A stretch of 64,000 nt of DNA from Streptomyces tardus. Its GTDB lineage: Bacteria > Actinomycetota > Actinomycetes > Streptomycetales > Streptomycetaceae. The position numbers and the translations under genes were made by a program. The stretch is taken from contig NZ_JAELVF020000001.1 in the NCBI RefSeq assembly GCF_018101125.2, forward strand, positions 3,140,703 to 3,204,702, read 5' to 3'. Under the pieces are notes generated by a model that was given only the letters and a program-made list of their open reading frames with translations, searched no databases and was not told the DNA's origin. Shown here piece after piece: positions 1-9,301 of this stretch (its first letter is position 1; the number at the start of each line of letters is the position of its first letter).

Positions 1-33
1 GCTCTCGCCCGCGCTGCTGCCTCCCCCGGGAGG

Positions 34-687
34 TCACTCCTCCCGAGGCGGTGCCACGGCTTCCAACTCCTCGATGCTGCCCGCCATCACGGTGCGCACA
101 TGGGCGGTCAGATGCTCCAACGGCCAGTCCCACCAAGCCAGTTCGAGCAGTCGGCGGATATCGCTCTCGCTGTGGCGGTGCCGAAGAAGGCGGGCGGGGT
201 TGCCGCCGACGACGCCGTAGTCGGGGACGTCCTGCACCACGACGGAGCCCGCGGCGACGATCGCCCCGTGGCCGATCCGTACGCCGGGCATCACCATCGC
301 CCGGTAGCCGAGCCACACGTCGTGGCCCACGACCGTGTCCCCGCGGCCCTCGAGCCCGGTCAGGAGGTCGAAGTGGTCGCCCCACGAAGCGCCCATGATC
401 GGGAAGGGGTAGGCGGAGGGGCCGTCGAGGCGGTGGTTGGCACCGTTCATCAGGAACCGCACGCCCTCGCCCAGAGCGCAGAATTTTCCGATGACGAGCT
501 TCTCCGGCCCGTAGTGGTAGAGCACGTTGTGTCGTTCGAAGGCGGTGGGGTCCCCGGAGTCGTCGTAGTAGGAGAACTCCCCGACCTCGATGAGGGGCGA
601 GGTGACCAGCGGCTTCAGCAGAACGACCCGCGGGTGGTCGGGGATCGGGTGCAGCACGGTCGGGTCGGCGGGGGCAAGCGGTGACAC
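34..687 (-). CDS. Vat/CatB-type xenobiotic O-acetyltransferase
   Basis: A 217-residue left-handed beta-helix acetyltransferase of the Vat/CatB family, which transfers acetyl from acetyl-CoA to a hydroxyl of drugs such as streptogramin A or chloramphenicol. The N-terminal half has the family segment around F-S-Y-Y-D-D, a loop with N-G-A-N-H whose His is the expected catalytic base, and then hexapeptide repeats (V-V-G-H-D-V-W-L-G, I-G-H-G-A-I-V-A-A-G-S-V-V) and the G-G-N-P-A end motif. I chose the GTG at 687 because GGAGAGGA lies 6-8 nt upstream; an in-frame ATG at 807 has no ribosome binding site. It sits next to an ABC-F protein gene, which supports an antibiotic-resistance role. The substrate cannot be read from sequence. 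Confidence 0.85.
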   Translation of the reverse strand: MSPLAPADPTVLHPIPDHPRVVLLKPLVTSPLIEVGEFSYYDDSGDPTAFERHNVLYHYGPEKLVIGKFCALGEGVRFLMNGANHRLDGPSAYPFPIMGASWGDHFDLLTGLEGRGDTVVGHDVWLGYRAMVMPGVRIGHGAIVAAGSVVVQDVPDYGVVGGNPARLLRHRHSESDIRRLLELAWWDWPLEHLTAHVRTVMAGSIEELEAVAPPREE

Positions 688-1059
688 GGTTGTTCCTCTC
701 CGGAGGTGCGCCCGACCGGCGGTCGGGCGAGTGGTGAACAAGGTGTGCGGCGAACGCCGTTGGGCGGACGCGGCTCGGTCGGGCGCGCCGCTCGCCGGAC
801 GCGGCATCGGGTGGACGCGGCGTCCGGCGGCCCCGCGCGCGGTGGACGCAGGTGGGCAGAGCGTGCGGCGGTGAGCGCGTGGTGGGTGGAGCGCGCTCGA
901 GGGGTTGCGCTGACGGTCGAGCGCGGGCTCGGTCCGTGTGTGGCACAGCGCGCGGCGGCCCGTCCGGTCGAGGACTCCAGTGTGGCCCGTGGTCGGCCCG
1001 GTTGCCGGTCGGCCACGCGCCGGTCGAGCACATGGCCGATCGGGACGCGTCGGTGGTGG
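688..1059. other. Intergenic, no gene seen
   Basis: 372 bp of very GC-rich DNA between the Vat-like gene start and the ABC-F gene end. It must hold the promoter of the Vat-like gene unless that is co-transcribed with the ABC-F gene upstream on the same strand. Apart from the hairpin at 709-729 nothing recognisable is seen. Confidence 0.6.
709..729 (-). promoter_or_regulatory. Hairpin in the leader of the Vat-like gene
   Basis: A perfect 9-bp inverted repeat (cgcccgacc, loop ggc, ggtcgggcg) lies about 20 nt upstream of the GTG start at 687 and directly before its ribosome binding site. It could shape translation or attenuation of the resistance gene; this is inferred from position only. Confidence 0.4.
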
Positions 1060-2706
<1,647 letters not shown>

Positions 2707-2792
2707 GAGAGGTCTCCGAAGCATTCGTGAACGAGGCGGCTCCACAGGGCCGCGTGGCCGGGCGAACGCTTGGGACGAGCATCTGGGGCTCC

Positions 2793-2818
2793 CTTAGTGC
2801 GACAACTGATGCATTAAG
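2793..2818. promoter_or_regulatory. Inverted-repeat operator between ABC-F and TetR genes
   Basis: cttagtgc, 10-bp spacer, gcattaag: 8-bp arms with 7 of 8 matching, in the divergent intergenic region. Size and symmetry fit a TetR-family dimer site, and the overlapping taagat (2815-2820) could be a -10 element for the regulator gene. It is the only clear symmetric element here, so autoregulation and control of the ABC-F gene are likely. Confidence 0.6.
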
Positions 2819-2876
2819 ATGCTGCCACACCGTCACCGCCGTTGCAACGGAGTACGCCATCACTCCACCCGGGCCC

Positions 2877-3602
2877 GTGCCCACCGAGCCGACCGATCCC
2901 GCCGTGCCGACCGATCCCGCCGTGCCGACCGATCCCGCTGGGTCGCCCGGCGCCGAGCTGTCGCGACCGGCGTCGACCTCCCCCCGCCGGCGCCCCGGCG
3001 GCCGAACTGCCCGCACCAGGAGGCTGGTTCTCGACGCGGTGCTCGCAGAGCTCGGTGAGCACGGTTACGACGGGCTCACCGTGGAGGCCGTCGCCGCACG
3101 CGCCGGAGTCCACCGCACGACCGTGCACCGCCGCTGGCGGGACGTCGGCGGCCTGCTGACCGATGTGTACGACGCGGCGAGCGGCGACGACTGGCAGCCG
3201 CCCGACACGGGCTCGTTGGAGGGCGACCTCGTGGCGCTGAACCAGGAGGTGCACGACGCGCTGACCGCGCAGCCGTCCGTGGTGGGTGCCCTGATCGCGG
3301 CTTCGTTCCGCTCGGAGAGGGCCGCCGAGGCACAGCGGCGGCTCTGGGAGGGGCGCTACGACCGCAGCGAGGCCGTGGTCGAACGCGCCGTGCAACGCGG
3401 GGAGTTGGCGCGGCCCGTCGATGCGCGGAACCTGCTGCTGTCGGCCACTGCGCCGCTCTACCACCAACTGGTGCTGCTCGGCGGTGCCGGCGATCCGGGC
3501 CTCCCCGCCCGCGCCGCACGGACCGCTGTCCTCGCCGCGGCTGCCGGGGCCTTCGAGGTGCCACCGGCCGGCGGGGCCCGCCCGGCGCGGGCGGACGGCT
3601 GA
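2877..3602 (+). CDS. TetR-family transcriptional regulator
   Basis: About 241 residues. After a low-complexity N-terminus (V-P-T-D-P-A repeats) comes a TetR DNA-binding domain at about residues 45-95, with helix-turn-helix L-T-V-E-A-V-A-A-R-A-G-V-H-R-T-T-V-H-R-R-W, then an all-helical ligand domain. It is divergent from the ABC-F gene and probably binds the inverted repeat at 2793-2818. The start is uncertain: GTG codons at 2877, 2904 and 2922 all lie in or before the repeat and none has a strong ribosome binding site; 2877 gives the longest version downstream of the operator. The ligand is unknown, perhaps the antibiotic handled by the neighbours. Confidence 0.8.
   Translation: MPTEPTDPAVPTDPAVPTDPAGSPGAELSRPASTSPRRRPGGRTARTRRLVLDAVLAELGEHGYDGLTVEAVAARAGVHRTTVHRRWRDVGGLLTDVYDAASGDDWQPPDTGSLEGDLVALNQEVHDALTAQPSVVGALIAASFRSERAAEAQRRLWEGRYDRSEAVVERAVQRGELARPVDARNLLLSATAPLYHQLVLLGGAGDPGLPARAARTAVLAAAAGAFEVPPAGGARPARADG
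2889..2942 (+). repeat. Three 18-bp tandem repeats in the TetR N-terminus
   Basis: Unit ccgaccgatcccgccgtg repeated at 2889, 2907 and 2925 (the last degenerate at its end), encoding P-T-D-P-A-V. Each unit carries a GTG, so copy number could alter which start is used. Confidence 0.75.
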
Positions 3603-3604
3603 GC

Positions 3605-3623
3605 GGCACCGCCCAGCGGTGCC
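3605..3623 (+). terminator. Short hairpin after the TetR gene
   Basis: ggcaccgc and gcggtgcc separated by 3 nt, immediately after the TetR stop codon; likely a weak terminator. Confidence 0.4.
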
Positions 3624-3886
3624 CGTCCGGGGCCGGTCTCCGCAGCCCGTCCGGACGGCCGGTGCGCCGCGGCTGCGCCCCCTCGGCCGGGTCTGGACCG
3701 TACGCAGTCGGGCCGCCCGTCGGCGTACGGGCGAGCAGTCCCGCCCCCGGTCGGCGGCGCCGGCAGGTCCCGCCGGCCCCGCCCGGCCCCGGCCCGACCC
3801 TGCGACTCGGGCGGTCGGGCGGTGTTTCGGCCCCGGCCCGGCCCCGGCCCGGCTCCGCCGGTCGCGGTCGGGCCCGAGCCGCCCCG

Positions 3887-4432
3887 TCAGTCCCGGTCGG
3901 ATCCTGGGGTGGGCCGGTGTGCGTCGGTGTCCGGCAGTTCGACCTCGGGGCGCGGGGGCATGACCAGCTCGACCCGGCGGGGTACGGGGGAGACCCGCCC
4001 CTCGTCGTCGACCGAGTGCACGGTGAACGTGTAGCTGATTCCCGGTTCCAGACTGCCGACGTCGGCGCTGAGGGTGTCGGCCTCGACCTCCGCGATCGGC
4101 GTGCTCGTTCCCTGCTGGAAGACCACGTAGCCGTTCACCCCGTCGTGGTCGGACGGGGGCTGCCAGCTGAGGCGGGCCGTGGTCGGGCCGGTGGCCTCGA
4201 CGCGCAGTTCGTCGGGGGCCGTCAGTCCGGGCGCCGCCGGTCGGTCGGGTGCCGCCGCCCGCTCGGACGCGGTGCCGTCCGGCGCCGGCGCGGCTGCGCG
4301 CGGGGTGTCGGGGAGGGTCGGGGCCGGCTGTGCCGGTGTGAACGCGGTGCCCGCGAGGAGTGCCGCGGCAGCGAGTGCGACCGCGGTGCGTGCGGCGCGG
4401 ACGGAGTGCGTCATCGGAGAACGACGGGCCAC
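3887..4432 (-). CDS. Secreted fibronectin type III domain protein
   Basis: A 181-residue exported protein. A basic N-terminus and a hydrophobic Ala/Leu stretch at about residues 15-35 form a signal peptide, followed by an Ala/Pro-rich linker and one FN3 domain at about residues 75-165 (W-Q-P-P-S, Y-T-F-T-V-H-S-V-D). FN3 modules in actinomycetes usually bind or space other extracellular domains; here it stands alone, so no enzyme activity is proposed. The GTG at 4432 is preferred because AGGGAGG lies 6 nt upstream; the ATG at 4414 lacks such a site. A strong terminator at 4538-4592 isolates it from the sigma factor gene upstream. Confidence 0.75.
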   Translation of the reverse strand: MARRSPMTHSVRAARTAVALAAAALLAGTAFTPAQPAPTLPDTPRAAAPAPDGTASERAAAPDRPAAPGLTAPDELRVEATGPTTARLSWQPPSDHDGVNGYVVFQQGTSTPIAEVEADTLSADVGSLEPGISYTFTVHSVDDEGRVSPVPRRVELVMPPRPEVELPDTDAHRPTPGSDRD

Positions 4433-4537
4433 GAGCTGCCTCCCTGGCTGTGCACGGACGATTACCGGCCAATTGTCGTGTTTATGTGACCGCATACCGC
4501 AAGTCGACAGGCCGTCCGTCCGGACGAAGGTGTACCT

Positions 4538-4592
4538 CGTACCGCCGCCGGGCCGCCCCACGCTCGAAGTGGGGCGGCCCGGCGGCGGTACG
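4538..4592 (-). terminator. Strong terminator of the sigma factor gene
   Basis: A perfect 24-bp stem (4538-4561 with 4569-4592) and 7-nt loop lies between the sigma gene end and the FN3 gene start. It is GC-rich with no clear T run, as is usual in Streptomyces. Confidence 0.85.
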
Positions 4593-4628
4593 GCGTCGGT
4601 CGATCCCGCGGAGGTGCGGGCAACCGGC

Positions 4629-5582
4629 TCAGTTCTCGGTCATCAGCCCCGCGCGGAGCTTGCCGAGGGTGCGGGAGAGCAGTCGGGAGACGTGCATCTG
4701 CGAGATGCCCAGCTCCTCGCCGATCTCCGACTGCGTCATGTTCGCGACGAACCGCAGCGAGAGGATCTTGCGGTCGCGCGGGGCGAGTTCGGCGATGAGC
4801 GGCTTCAGCGACTCGACGTACTCGATGCCCTCCAGCCCGTGGTCCTCGTAGCCGATCCGGTCCGCGAGGGCGCCTTCCGAGTCGTCCTCCTCGGGCTGGG
4901 CGTCCAGCGAGCTCGCGGTGTACGCGTTGCTCGCGGCCATGCCCTCGACGACCTCCTCGCGGCTGAGACCGAGTCGTTCGGCCAGCTCGCCCACGGTGGG
5001 GGACCGGTCGAGCTTCTGCGCCAGCTCGTCGCCGGCCTTCGCGAGGTCCAGGCGGAGCTCCTGGAGTCGCCGCGGTACGCGGACCGACCAGGAGGTGTCC
5101 CGGAAGAAGCGCTTGATCTCGCCCACGATGGTGGGCATCGCGAAGGTGGGGAACTCGACGCCGCGGTCGTGCTCGAAGCGGTCGATCGCCTTGATCAGGC
5201 CGATGGTGCCGACCTGGACGATGTCCTCCATCGGCTCGCTGCGGGAGCGGAAGCGGGAGGCTGCGAACTTCACCAGGGCGAGGTTCAGCTCGACCAGAGT
5301 GTTGCGTACGTAGGCGTACTCGTGGGTGCCCTCCTCCAGCGTCTCCATGCGCTCGAACAGGGTCTTCGAAAGGGCCCGTGCATCCACCGGCCCGACCTCG
5401 TCGAACGGCGGGATGTCGGCGAGCTGCTCGTAAAGCTCGTCGAGCGCTTCGCCCTCCATCTCCGGCCGGTTCTCCTCGGACGGGGTTGCCGACGGTGCGG
5501 TCCGTGCGTTCTCATGGGCGCCGTGTCGGTCGGCCTCATGAGTGGCACCAGTGGTGCGCGACTCGTCGAGCTGGGGTGACAT
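4629..5582 (-). CDS. SigB/SigF/SigG-family RNA polymerase sigma factor
   Basis: A 317-residue group 3 sigma factor. After an acidic, variable N-terminus (about 70 residues) come region 2 (L-A-L-V-K-F-A-A-S-R-F, then D-I-V-Q-V-G-T-I-G-L-I-K-A-I-D-R-F), region 3, and region 4 with helix-turn-helix M-T-Q-S-E-I-G-E-E-L-G-I-S-Q-M-H-V-S-R. The region 2 pattern is that of the SigB stress/development family of Streptomyces. The ATG at 5582 has GGAGG 5 nt upstream; ATGs at 5594 and 5606 are less well placed. The divergent antagonist (5849) and kinase (6465) genes suggest partner switching. By position next to a purK/purE block it may correspond to S. coelicolor SigI, but I cannot confirm orthology. 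Confidence 0.88.
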   Translation of the reverse strand: MSPQLDESRTTGATHEADRHGAHENARTAPSATPSEENRPEMEGEALDELYEQLADIPPFDEVGPVDARALSKTLFERMETLEEGTHEYAYVRNTLVELNLALVKFAASRFRSRSEPMEDIVQVGTIGLIKAIDRFEHDRGVEFPTFAMPTIVGEIKRFFRDTSWSVRVPRRLQELRLDLAKAGDELAQKLDRSPTVGELAERLGLSREEVVEGMAASNAYTASSLDAQPEEDDSEGALADRIGYEDHGLEGIEYVESLKPLIAELAPRDRKILSLRFVANMTQSEIGEELGISQMHVSRLLSRTLGKLRAGLMTEN

Positions 5583-5848
5583 GCTGTCCTCCATGATTCT
5601 CGGCATATGGCTGCCGAAGCCGTGACGTGCACTGCGGGGTGCGGCGCCTCCAAAGCCGACGTCGTTGGTTGTCCCCAATAGGCCTACCCGCATTTGCACA
5701 GACATGGCAAGTGGGTTATGTCCGTATCGCGTTGATTGTCGCGGTTGTTCCGGTACCCGGCTCGGACGTCAAGGCGTAGTGTTTGAGAGGTTTCGACCCC
5801 GATCATCGGGGGACGAGAAGTGGCCGCGTGCGATCAGAAGAGGTGTAC

Positions 5849-6241
5849 ATGGACCGCGGGATACCCGGCAGCACCAGCCACCGGGGTCGACTGACGGTCG
5901 ACGTGCACGACCACGGGACCAGCGTGGTGATCGCACCGCGGGGTGAGCTCGATCACCACACCGCGGATTTGTTGCGCGCGTCACTGGAGCGCTGTGTGGC
6001 GGAGGGGCGCAAGCTCCTGGTGGTGGACTGCTCCGGCCTGGACTTCTGCGACTCCACCGGTCTCAATGTTCTGCTGGGCGCCCGGCTCCAGGCCCAGGCC
6101 GCCGGCGGCAGCGTCGCTCTCGCCGACATGTCGCCGCTCGTGGCCCGCCTGTTCGAGATCACCGGCGCCGGCGCCGTCTTCTCCGTGTTCGACGCCGTGG
6201 ACGAGGCTCTCTCCGCTCCTGAGCAGCCCAGCGGCTCGTAA
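5849..6241 (+). CDS. Anti-sigma factor antagonist (STAS domain)
   Basis: A 130-residue RsbV/BldG-type STAS protein. Its central motif D-S-T-G-L places the phosphorylatable Ser at position 69. Unphosphorylated antagonist binds the RsbW-like kinase and frees the sigma factor; phosphorylation reverses this. Start at ATG 5849, with AGAGG 5 nt upstream. Followed 223 bp later by the kinase gene 6465-6980, and divergent from the SigB-type sigma gene, so all three parts of a partner-switching module are present together. Confidence 0.9.
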   Translation: MDRGIPGSTSHRGRLTVDVHDHGTSVVIAPRGELDHHTADLLRASLERCVAEGRKLLVVDCSGLDFCDSTGLNVLLGARLQAQAAGGSVALADMSPLVARLFEITGAGAVFSVFDAVDEALSAPEQPSGS

Positions 6242-6464
6242 TCCGGACGTTGTGCGCGTCACACGAGCGGGTTTGAACTGGGGGGTGTTCTCCGCTCCGA
6301 GCAGGGCAGGAGACCCCCGAGCCCGTCAGCCGCACACGCTTCCCAACCCGCCCCTACCGGTCGGGGCCGAATCCAATCGGTGTGAAGCGCGCGGAAGTGG
6401 CGATACGAAACGATGTGCATGCGCGAGCAAGACGACTCGGTGAGACCGGCGAGGTGAAGCACGG

Positions 6465-6980
6465 ATGAGCACCACCCGGCAGTCCCCGGCGGGCGATTGC
6501 GGCCCCGAAGCCGAGGAGGTCGTGACATCGATCGAGGCGTCGTTGCGTGAGGTGCGTGAGGTGCGCGAACTGCGTCAGGTGCGCCGTCTGAAGCTCGTCG
6601 GGGCCAGCGGCACCGTGCAGCGCTCCCGCGACTTCACCAGGGAGGCGCTGGAGGACTGGGGCTGGATGCCGGCCGCGAGCGCCGACCGGCGCGAGGCCGT
6701 GGAGGACGCCCTGCTGGTCGTCTCGGAGCTGGTGACCAACGCCTGCCTGCACGCCGGAGGCCCCCAGGAGCTGCGGATAGGGCGCGGCGCCAGAACGCTC
6801 CGCGTCGAGGTGACCGACGACGGCGGGGGCAAGCCCTCGCCGCGCACCCCGCACCAGGCCGGACGGCCGGGCGGGCACGGCATGTTCATCGTGCAGCGGC
6901 TGTGCCGCGAGTGGGGCGTCGAGCCCGACCCGGGCGGCTCGGGCAAGACCGTCTGGGCCGAACTCCCCGCACCTGTCTGA
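6465..6980 (+). CDS. RsbW-type anti-sigma factor kinase
   Basis: 171 residues, with a GHKL/HATPase domain at about 55-168: N box E-L-V-T-N-A-C-L-H-A, G1 box D-D-G-G-G and G2 box G-H-G-M-F-I-V. This type binds and inhibits a SigB-family sigma factor and phosphorylates its STAS antagonist on Ser. The first 45 residues include a charged heptad-like segment (repeats of R-E-V and R-E-L, about residues 26-42) that could help dimerisation. GAGGTGA precedes the ATG. The expected partners are the products of 5849-6241 and 4629-5582. Confidence 0.88.
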   Translation: MSTTRQSPAGDCGPEAEEVVTSIEASLREVREVRELRQVRRLKLVGASGTVQRSRDFTREALEDWGWMPAASADRREAVEDALLVVSELVTNACLHAGGPQELRIGRGARTLRVEVTDDGGGKPSPRTPHQAGRPGGHGMFIVQRLCREWGVEPDPGGSGKTVWAELPAPV

Positions 6981-7054
6981 CATTTCACCTTCCGTGCCGC
7001 GGCCGAGGCCGGAATGTGCCCGGTCTCACGGGTCGTACCCGCCGTTCGCCGGGT

Positions 7055-7060
7055 TAGCCT
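7055..7060 (+). promoter_or_regulatory. Possible -10 element, leaderless start of 7068
   Basis: TAGCCT followed by 7 nt and the ATG, with no Shine-Dalgarno; this spacing implies transcription starting at the start codon. No convincing -35 is seen. Confidence 0.35.
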
Positions 7061-7067
7061 TCCGCTC

Positions 7068-8021
7068 ATGCCGCGTCGCCTCCTCCTCATCGCACTGGCC
7101 GCTGTGCTCTGTTGGACGACGGGTACGGCCGGCTCCACGGCGCTCGCCGTGGCACCCGCCGCCGGACCCGGCGACGACTGGACCGCACGACCCCTCAGCT
7201 CCGGCCGGGCGGACGGCGACCGGCCGCTGGTCTATCTGGAGGGTGCGCCGGGCGCGGTGCTCAACGACACCCTCGTCCTCACCAACAGCGCGCAGCAGCC
7301 CCGCACCTACCGGCTGAGCGGGGCCGAGGCCGAGGGCTTCGGCGAGAGCGACGCCAAGGAGTGGGTCGGCTTCGCCGAGGACCGGATTCGAGTGCCCGCG
7401 CGCACCCGTGCGGAGATCCCCTTCAGCGTGACGGTCCCCGGCAACGCCCCTCCGGGCGACCACCCGGGCGCTGTACGGGTCGCCGGCCCCGGCGGAGCGG
7501 TCGACGTACCGCTGCGGCTGCGGGTGACCGGCCGTACTCTCCCGGCGCTCGCCCTCCAGGACGTGACGATCGACGGCGAGCGGGTGCGTTACACCCTCGT
7601 CAACCGCGGCAACACGGTCCTCTCGCCGAAGCTCGCGCTCAAGGCCGACGGCTGGCGCGGCACGGTCGTGGAGCGCGGCCCGAAGGCGCTCGACGTCGGG
7701 CTGGCGCCGGGGGAGCGGATCACCCGCAGCGAACCCTGGCCCGGCACACCGGCGTTCGAGCAGGTCAGTCTCACTCTGACGGTCACCGCGGGCGGCGGCG
7801 CGCAGGCCACCGCCGAGACCGGCGAGTCCACCGTGCCCTGGCTGCCGATCGGCCTCGGCGCGCTGGTACTGGTGGGCGCGGCCGGCGGCGTGTGGTGGGT
7901 GCGTCGCGGGCGGCGAGCGGACGGGCACGGCGAACAGCCCGCGTCGGAGCCGCAGTTCGAGGGCGACGCGGCGACGGAGGAGCTGGTGAGCAACCGGGCT
8001 CGAAAGGGAGCGAAGACGTGA
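7068..8021 (+). CDS. Membrane-anchored surface protein, WxL-interacting/DUF916-like
   Basis: 317 residues: signal peptide (about 1-27), two beta-sandwich regions with features of COG1470/DUF916 proteins (L-N-D-T-L-V-L-T-N-S-A, and V-P-A-R-T-R-A-E-I-P-F-S-V as the 'bounded' strand), one membrane helix near 255-275 (W-L-P-I-G-L-G-A-L-V-L-V-G) and a short charged cytoplasmic tail. The DUF916/WxLIP type binds peptidoglycan and partner surface proteins in Firmicutes; extending that here is inference. The ATG at 7068 begins the signal peptide. The stop overlaps the next start as GTGA, so the two proteins are probably made in fixed ratio and may form a complex. Confidence 0.7.
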   Translation: MPRRLLLIALAAVLCWTTGTAGSTALAVAPAAGPGDDWTARPLSSGRADGDRPLVYLEGAPGAVLNDTLVLTNSAQQPRTYRLSGAEAEGFGESDAKEWVGFAEDRIRVPARTRAEIPFSVTVPGNAPPGDHPGAVRVAGPGGAVDVPLRLRVTGRTLPALALQDVTIDGERVRYTLVNRGNTVLSPKLALKADGWRGTVVERGPKALDVGLAPGERITRSEPWPGTPAFEQVSLTLTVTAGGGAQATAETGESTVPWLPIGLGALVLVGAAGGVWWVRRGRRADGHGEQPASEPQFEGDAATEELVSNRARKGAKT

Positions 8022-9301
8022 CACGAGGCGTCATGGTGCGGCTGCCGGCAGCGCTGGTGCTGGTCGCCGCAGTCCTGGTCGGCAGCGCGGGAACCGCGTA
8101 CGCCGCCTCTTCCGCAGCGCCGCACCGTCCGTCGGCGGAATCGGCCTCCGAGGGCGAGCCGTCGATCACGACGGAGGCGAAGGCGGTCGCCGAGGGCGGC
8201 ACCGTGCGGGTCAGCGGTACGGACTGGCAGCCGGACACCGCAGTCACCCTGCTGCTGTGCGGGCAGAACGGACTCGTCGGCACCGAGGCGTGCGCCAACA
8301 GCGACAGCAGGGCGGCGACCACCGACGCCCGCGGCGCCTTCAGCCGCACCCTGCCGGTGGTGGCGCCGCCCCAAGCGTGCCCGTGCGTCGTCAAGGCGGT
8401 CGCCGTCACCGGCGAACACGCCTGGGCGGAGACGGCGTTCGCGGTCACCGGCCACCCGGTCGAGCCGCTTCCCGAGGACGGCCGCTCCGGCACCGAACGC
8501 CTCGCGGTGCTCGACGCGAAACTGGAGGGCTCCGAGGGAGTGCTCAACTGGTTCGGCGTCCCGCCCGAACGCCGGCTGGTGCTGACCGTCGCCAACCAGG
8601 GAACCGCCCCGGCGCGCAACCCGGTCTTCGAGGTGGGCACCGCACAGGACGTGTACGCCCACGACTGGGTCGACCGACGCTGGAACGGCACCCTGGAGCC
8701 CGGTGAGCAGAAGACCGTGACACTCGACGTCGAGCTGGGCGCCGCCGCTTACGGCGACCACCGGGTCGGCGTGCGGTACGCGCAGACCGTGCTGGCCGAG
8801 CAGTCGTGGCAGGTCGGCCGGCCGTGGGGGCTGCATCTGCTCGGCCTCCTGCTGATGGTGGCGGGCGCATGGGGACTGTGGCGGGTGGCCCAGCTGTTGC
8901 GCCGCAGGCTGCGGCCGAGGGGCGGCTGGCGTGCGAGCGTCCACACCTCGCGGCCGGGTACCGCGGTGGGCCGCCTCCGCGACCGGATGGAGACGTACGC
9001 CGAGCCGGCCGACGACGTGGACCGGCCGCGTGAGCCGAAGCCGCGCAGAAGGAGGGGCCCGCGGCTGCCCTGGCTCTCCCCGGACCTCCCGGCGGCGCAC
9101 GGCCCGGCCGAGGGCGCGGGAACGCCCGAGTCCGCTGCCGGGTCCGTCGCCGGGTCCGAGCCCGAGTCCGCCGTGCCCGGGTCCGATTCTGACGAGTCTC
9201 CCGATGCGTCAGCCGGGGCCGGGGTTTCCGGTGCCGGGGATTCCGGCGAGGGCGGGGTCAGCGCACCCGGTCCTTCGCCCAGCGCACCATCTCGGCGCTG
9301 A
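8018..9301 (+). CDS. Membrane-anchored protein with neocarzinostatin-like domain
   Basis: 427 residues, translationally coupled to 7068-8021 (GTGA overlap; GGGAG 8 nt upstream). Signal peptide (about 1-29), then at about 45-145 a domain resembling the neocarzinostatin apoprotein Ig fold: V-R-V-S-G-T-D-W-Q-P-D-T-A and paired Cys (L-L-L-C-G, E-A-C-A, A-C-P-C). A second beta domain covers about 160-260, one membrane helix is near 275-295 (H-L-L-G-L-L-L-M-V-A-G-A-W), and a long basic then acidic Ser/Pro/Gly-rich tail ends the protein. Neocarzinostatin folds bind small ligands, but many homologues are plain surface modules. Its 3' end overlaps the convergent hydrolase gene by 44 bp. Confidence 0.7.
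   Translation: MTRGVMVRLPAALVLVAAVLVGSAGTAYAASSAAPHRPSAESASEGEPSITTEAKAVAEGGTVRVSGTDWQPDTAVTLLLCGQNGLVGTEACANSDSRAATTDARGAFSRTLPVVAPPQACPCVVKAVAVTGEHAWAETAFAVTGHPVEPLPEDGRSGTERLAVLDAKLEGSEGVLNWFGVPPERRLVLTVANQGTAPARNPVFEVGTAQDVYAHDWVDRRWNGTLEPGEQKTVTLDVELGAAAYGDHRVGVRYAQTVLAEQSWQVGRPWGLHLLGLLLMVAGAWGLWRVAQLLRRRLRPRGGWRASVHTSRPGTAVGRLRDRMETYAEPADDVDRPREPKPRRRRGPRLPWLSPDLPAAHGPAEGAGTPESAAGSVAGSEPESAVPGSDSDESPDASAGAGVSGAGDSGEGGVSAPGPSPSAPSRR

Noticed and set aside
2814..4472. Long minus-strand frame opposite the TetR gene
   Set aside because: No protein-like features; the TetR helix-turn-helix lies on the plus strand and the FN3 protein uses a different frame.
8018..9301. Enediyne antibiotic cluster suggested by the neocarzinostatin-like domain
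   Set aside because: No polyketide synthase or tailoring genes nearby; the protein is membrane-anchored with a long tail, unlike secreted apoproteins.
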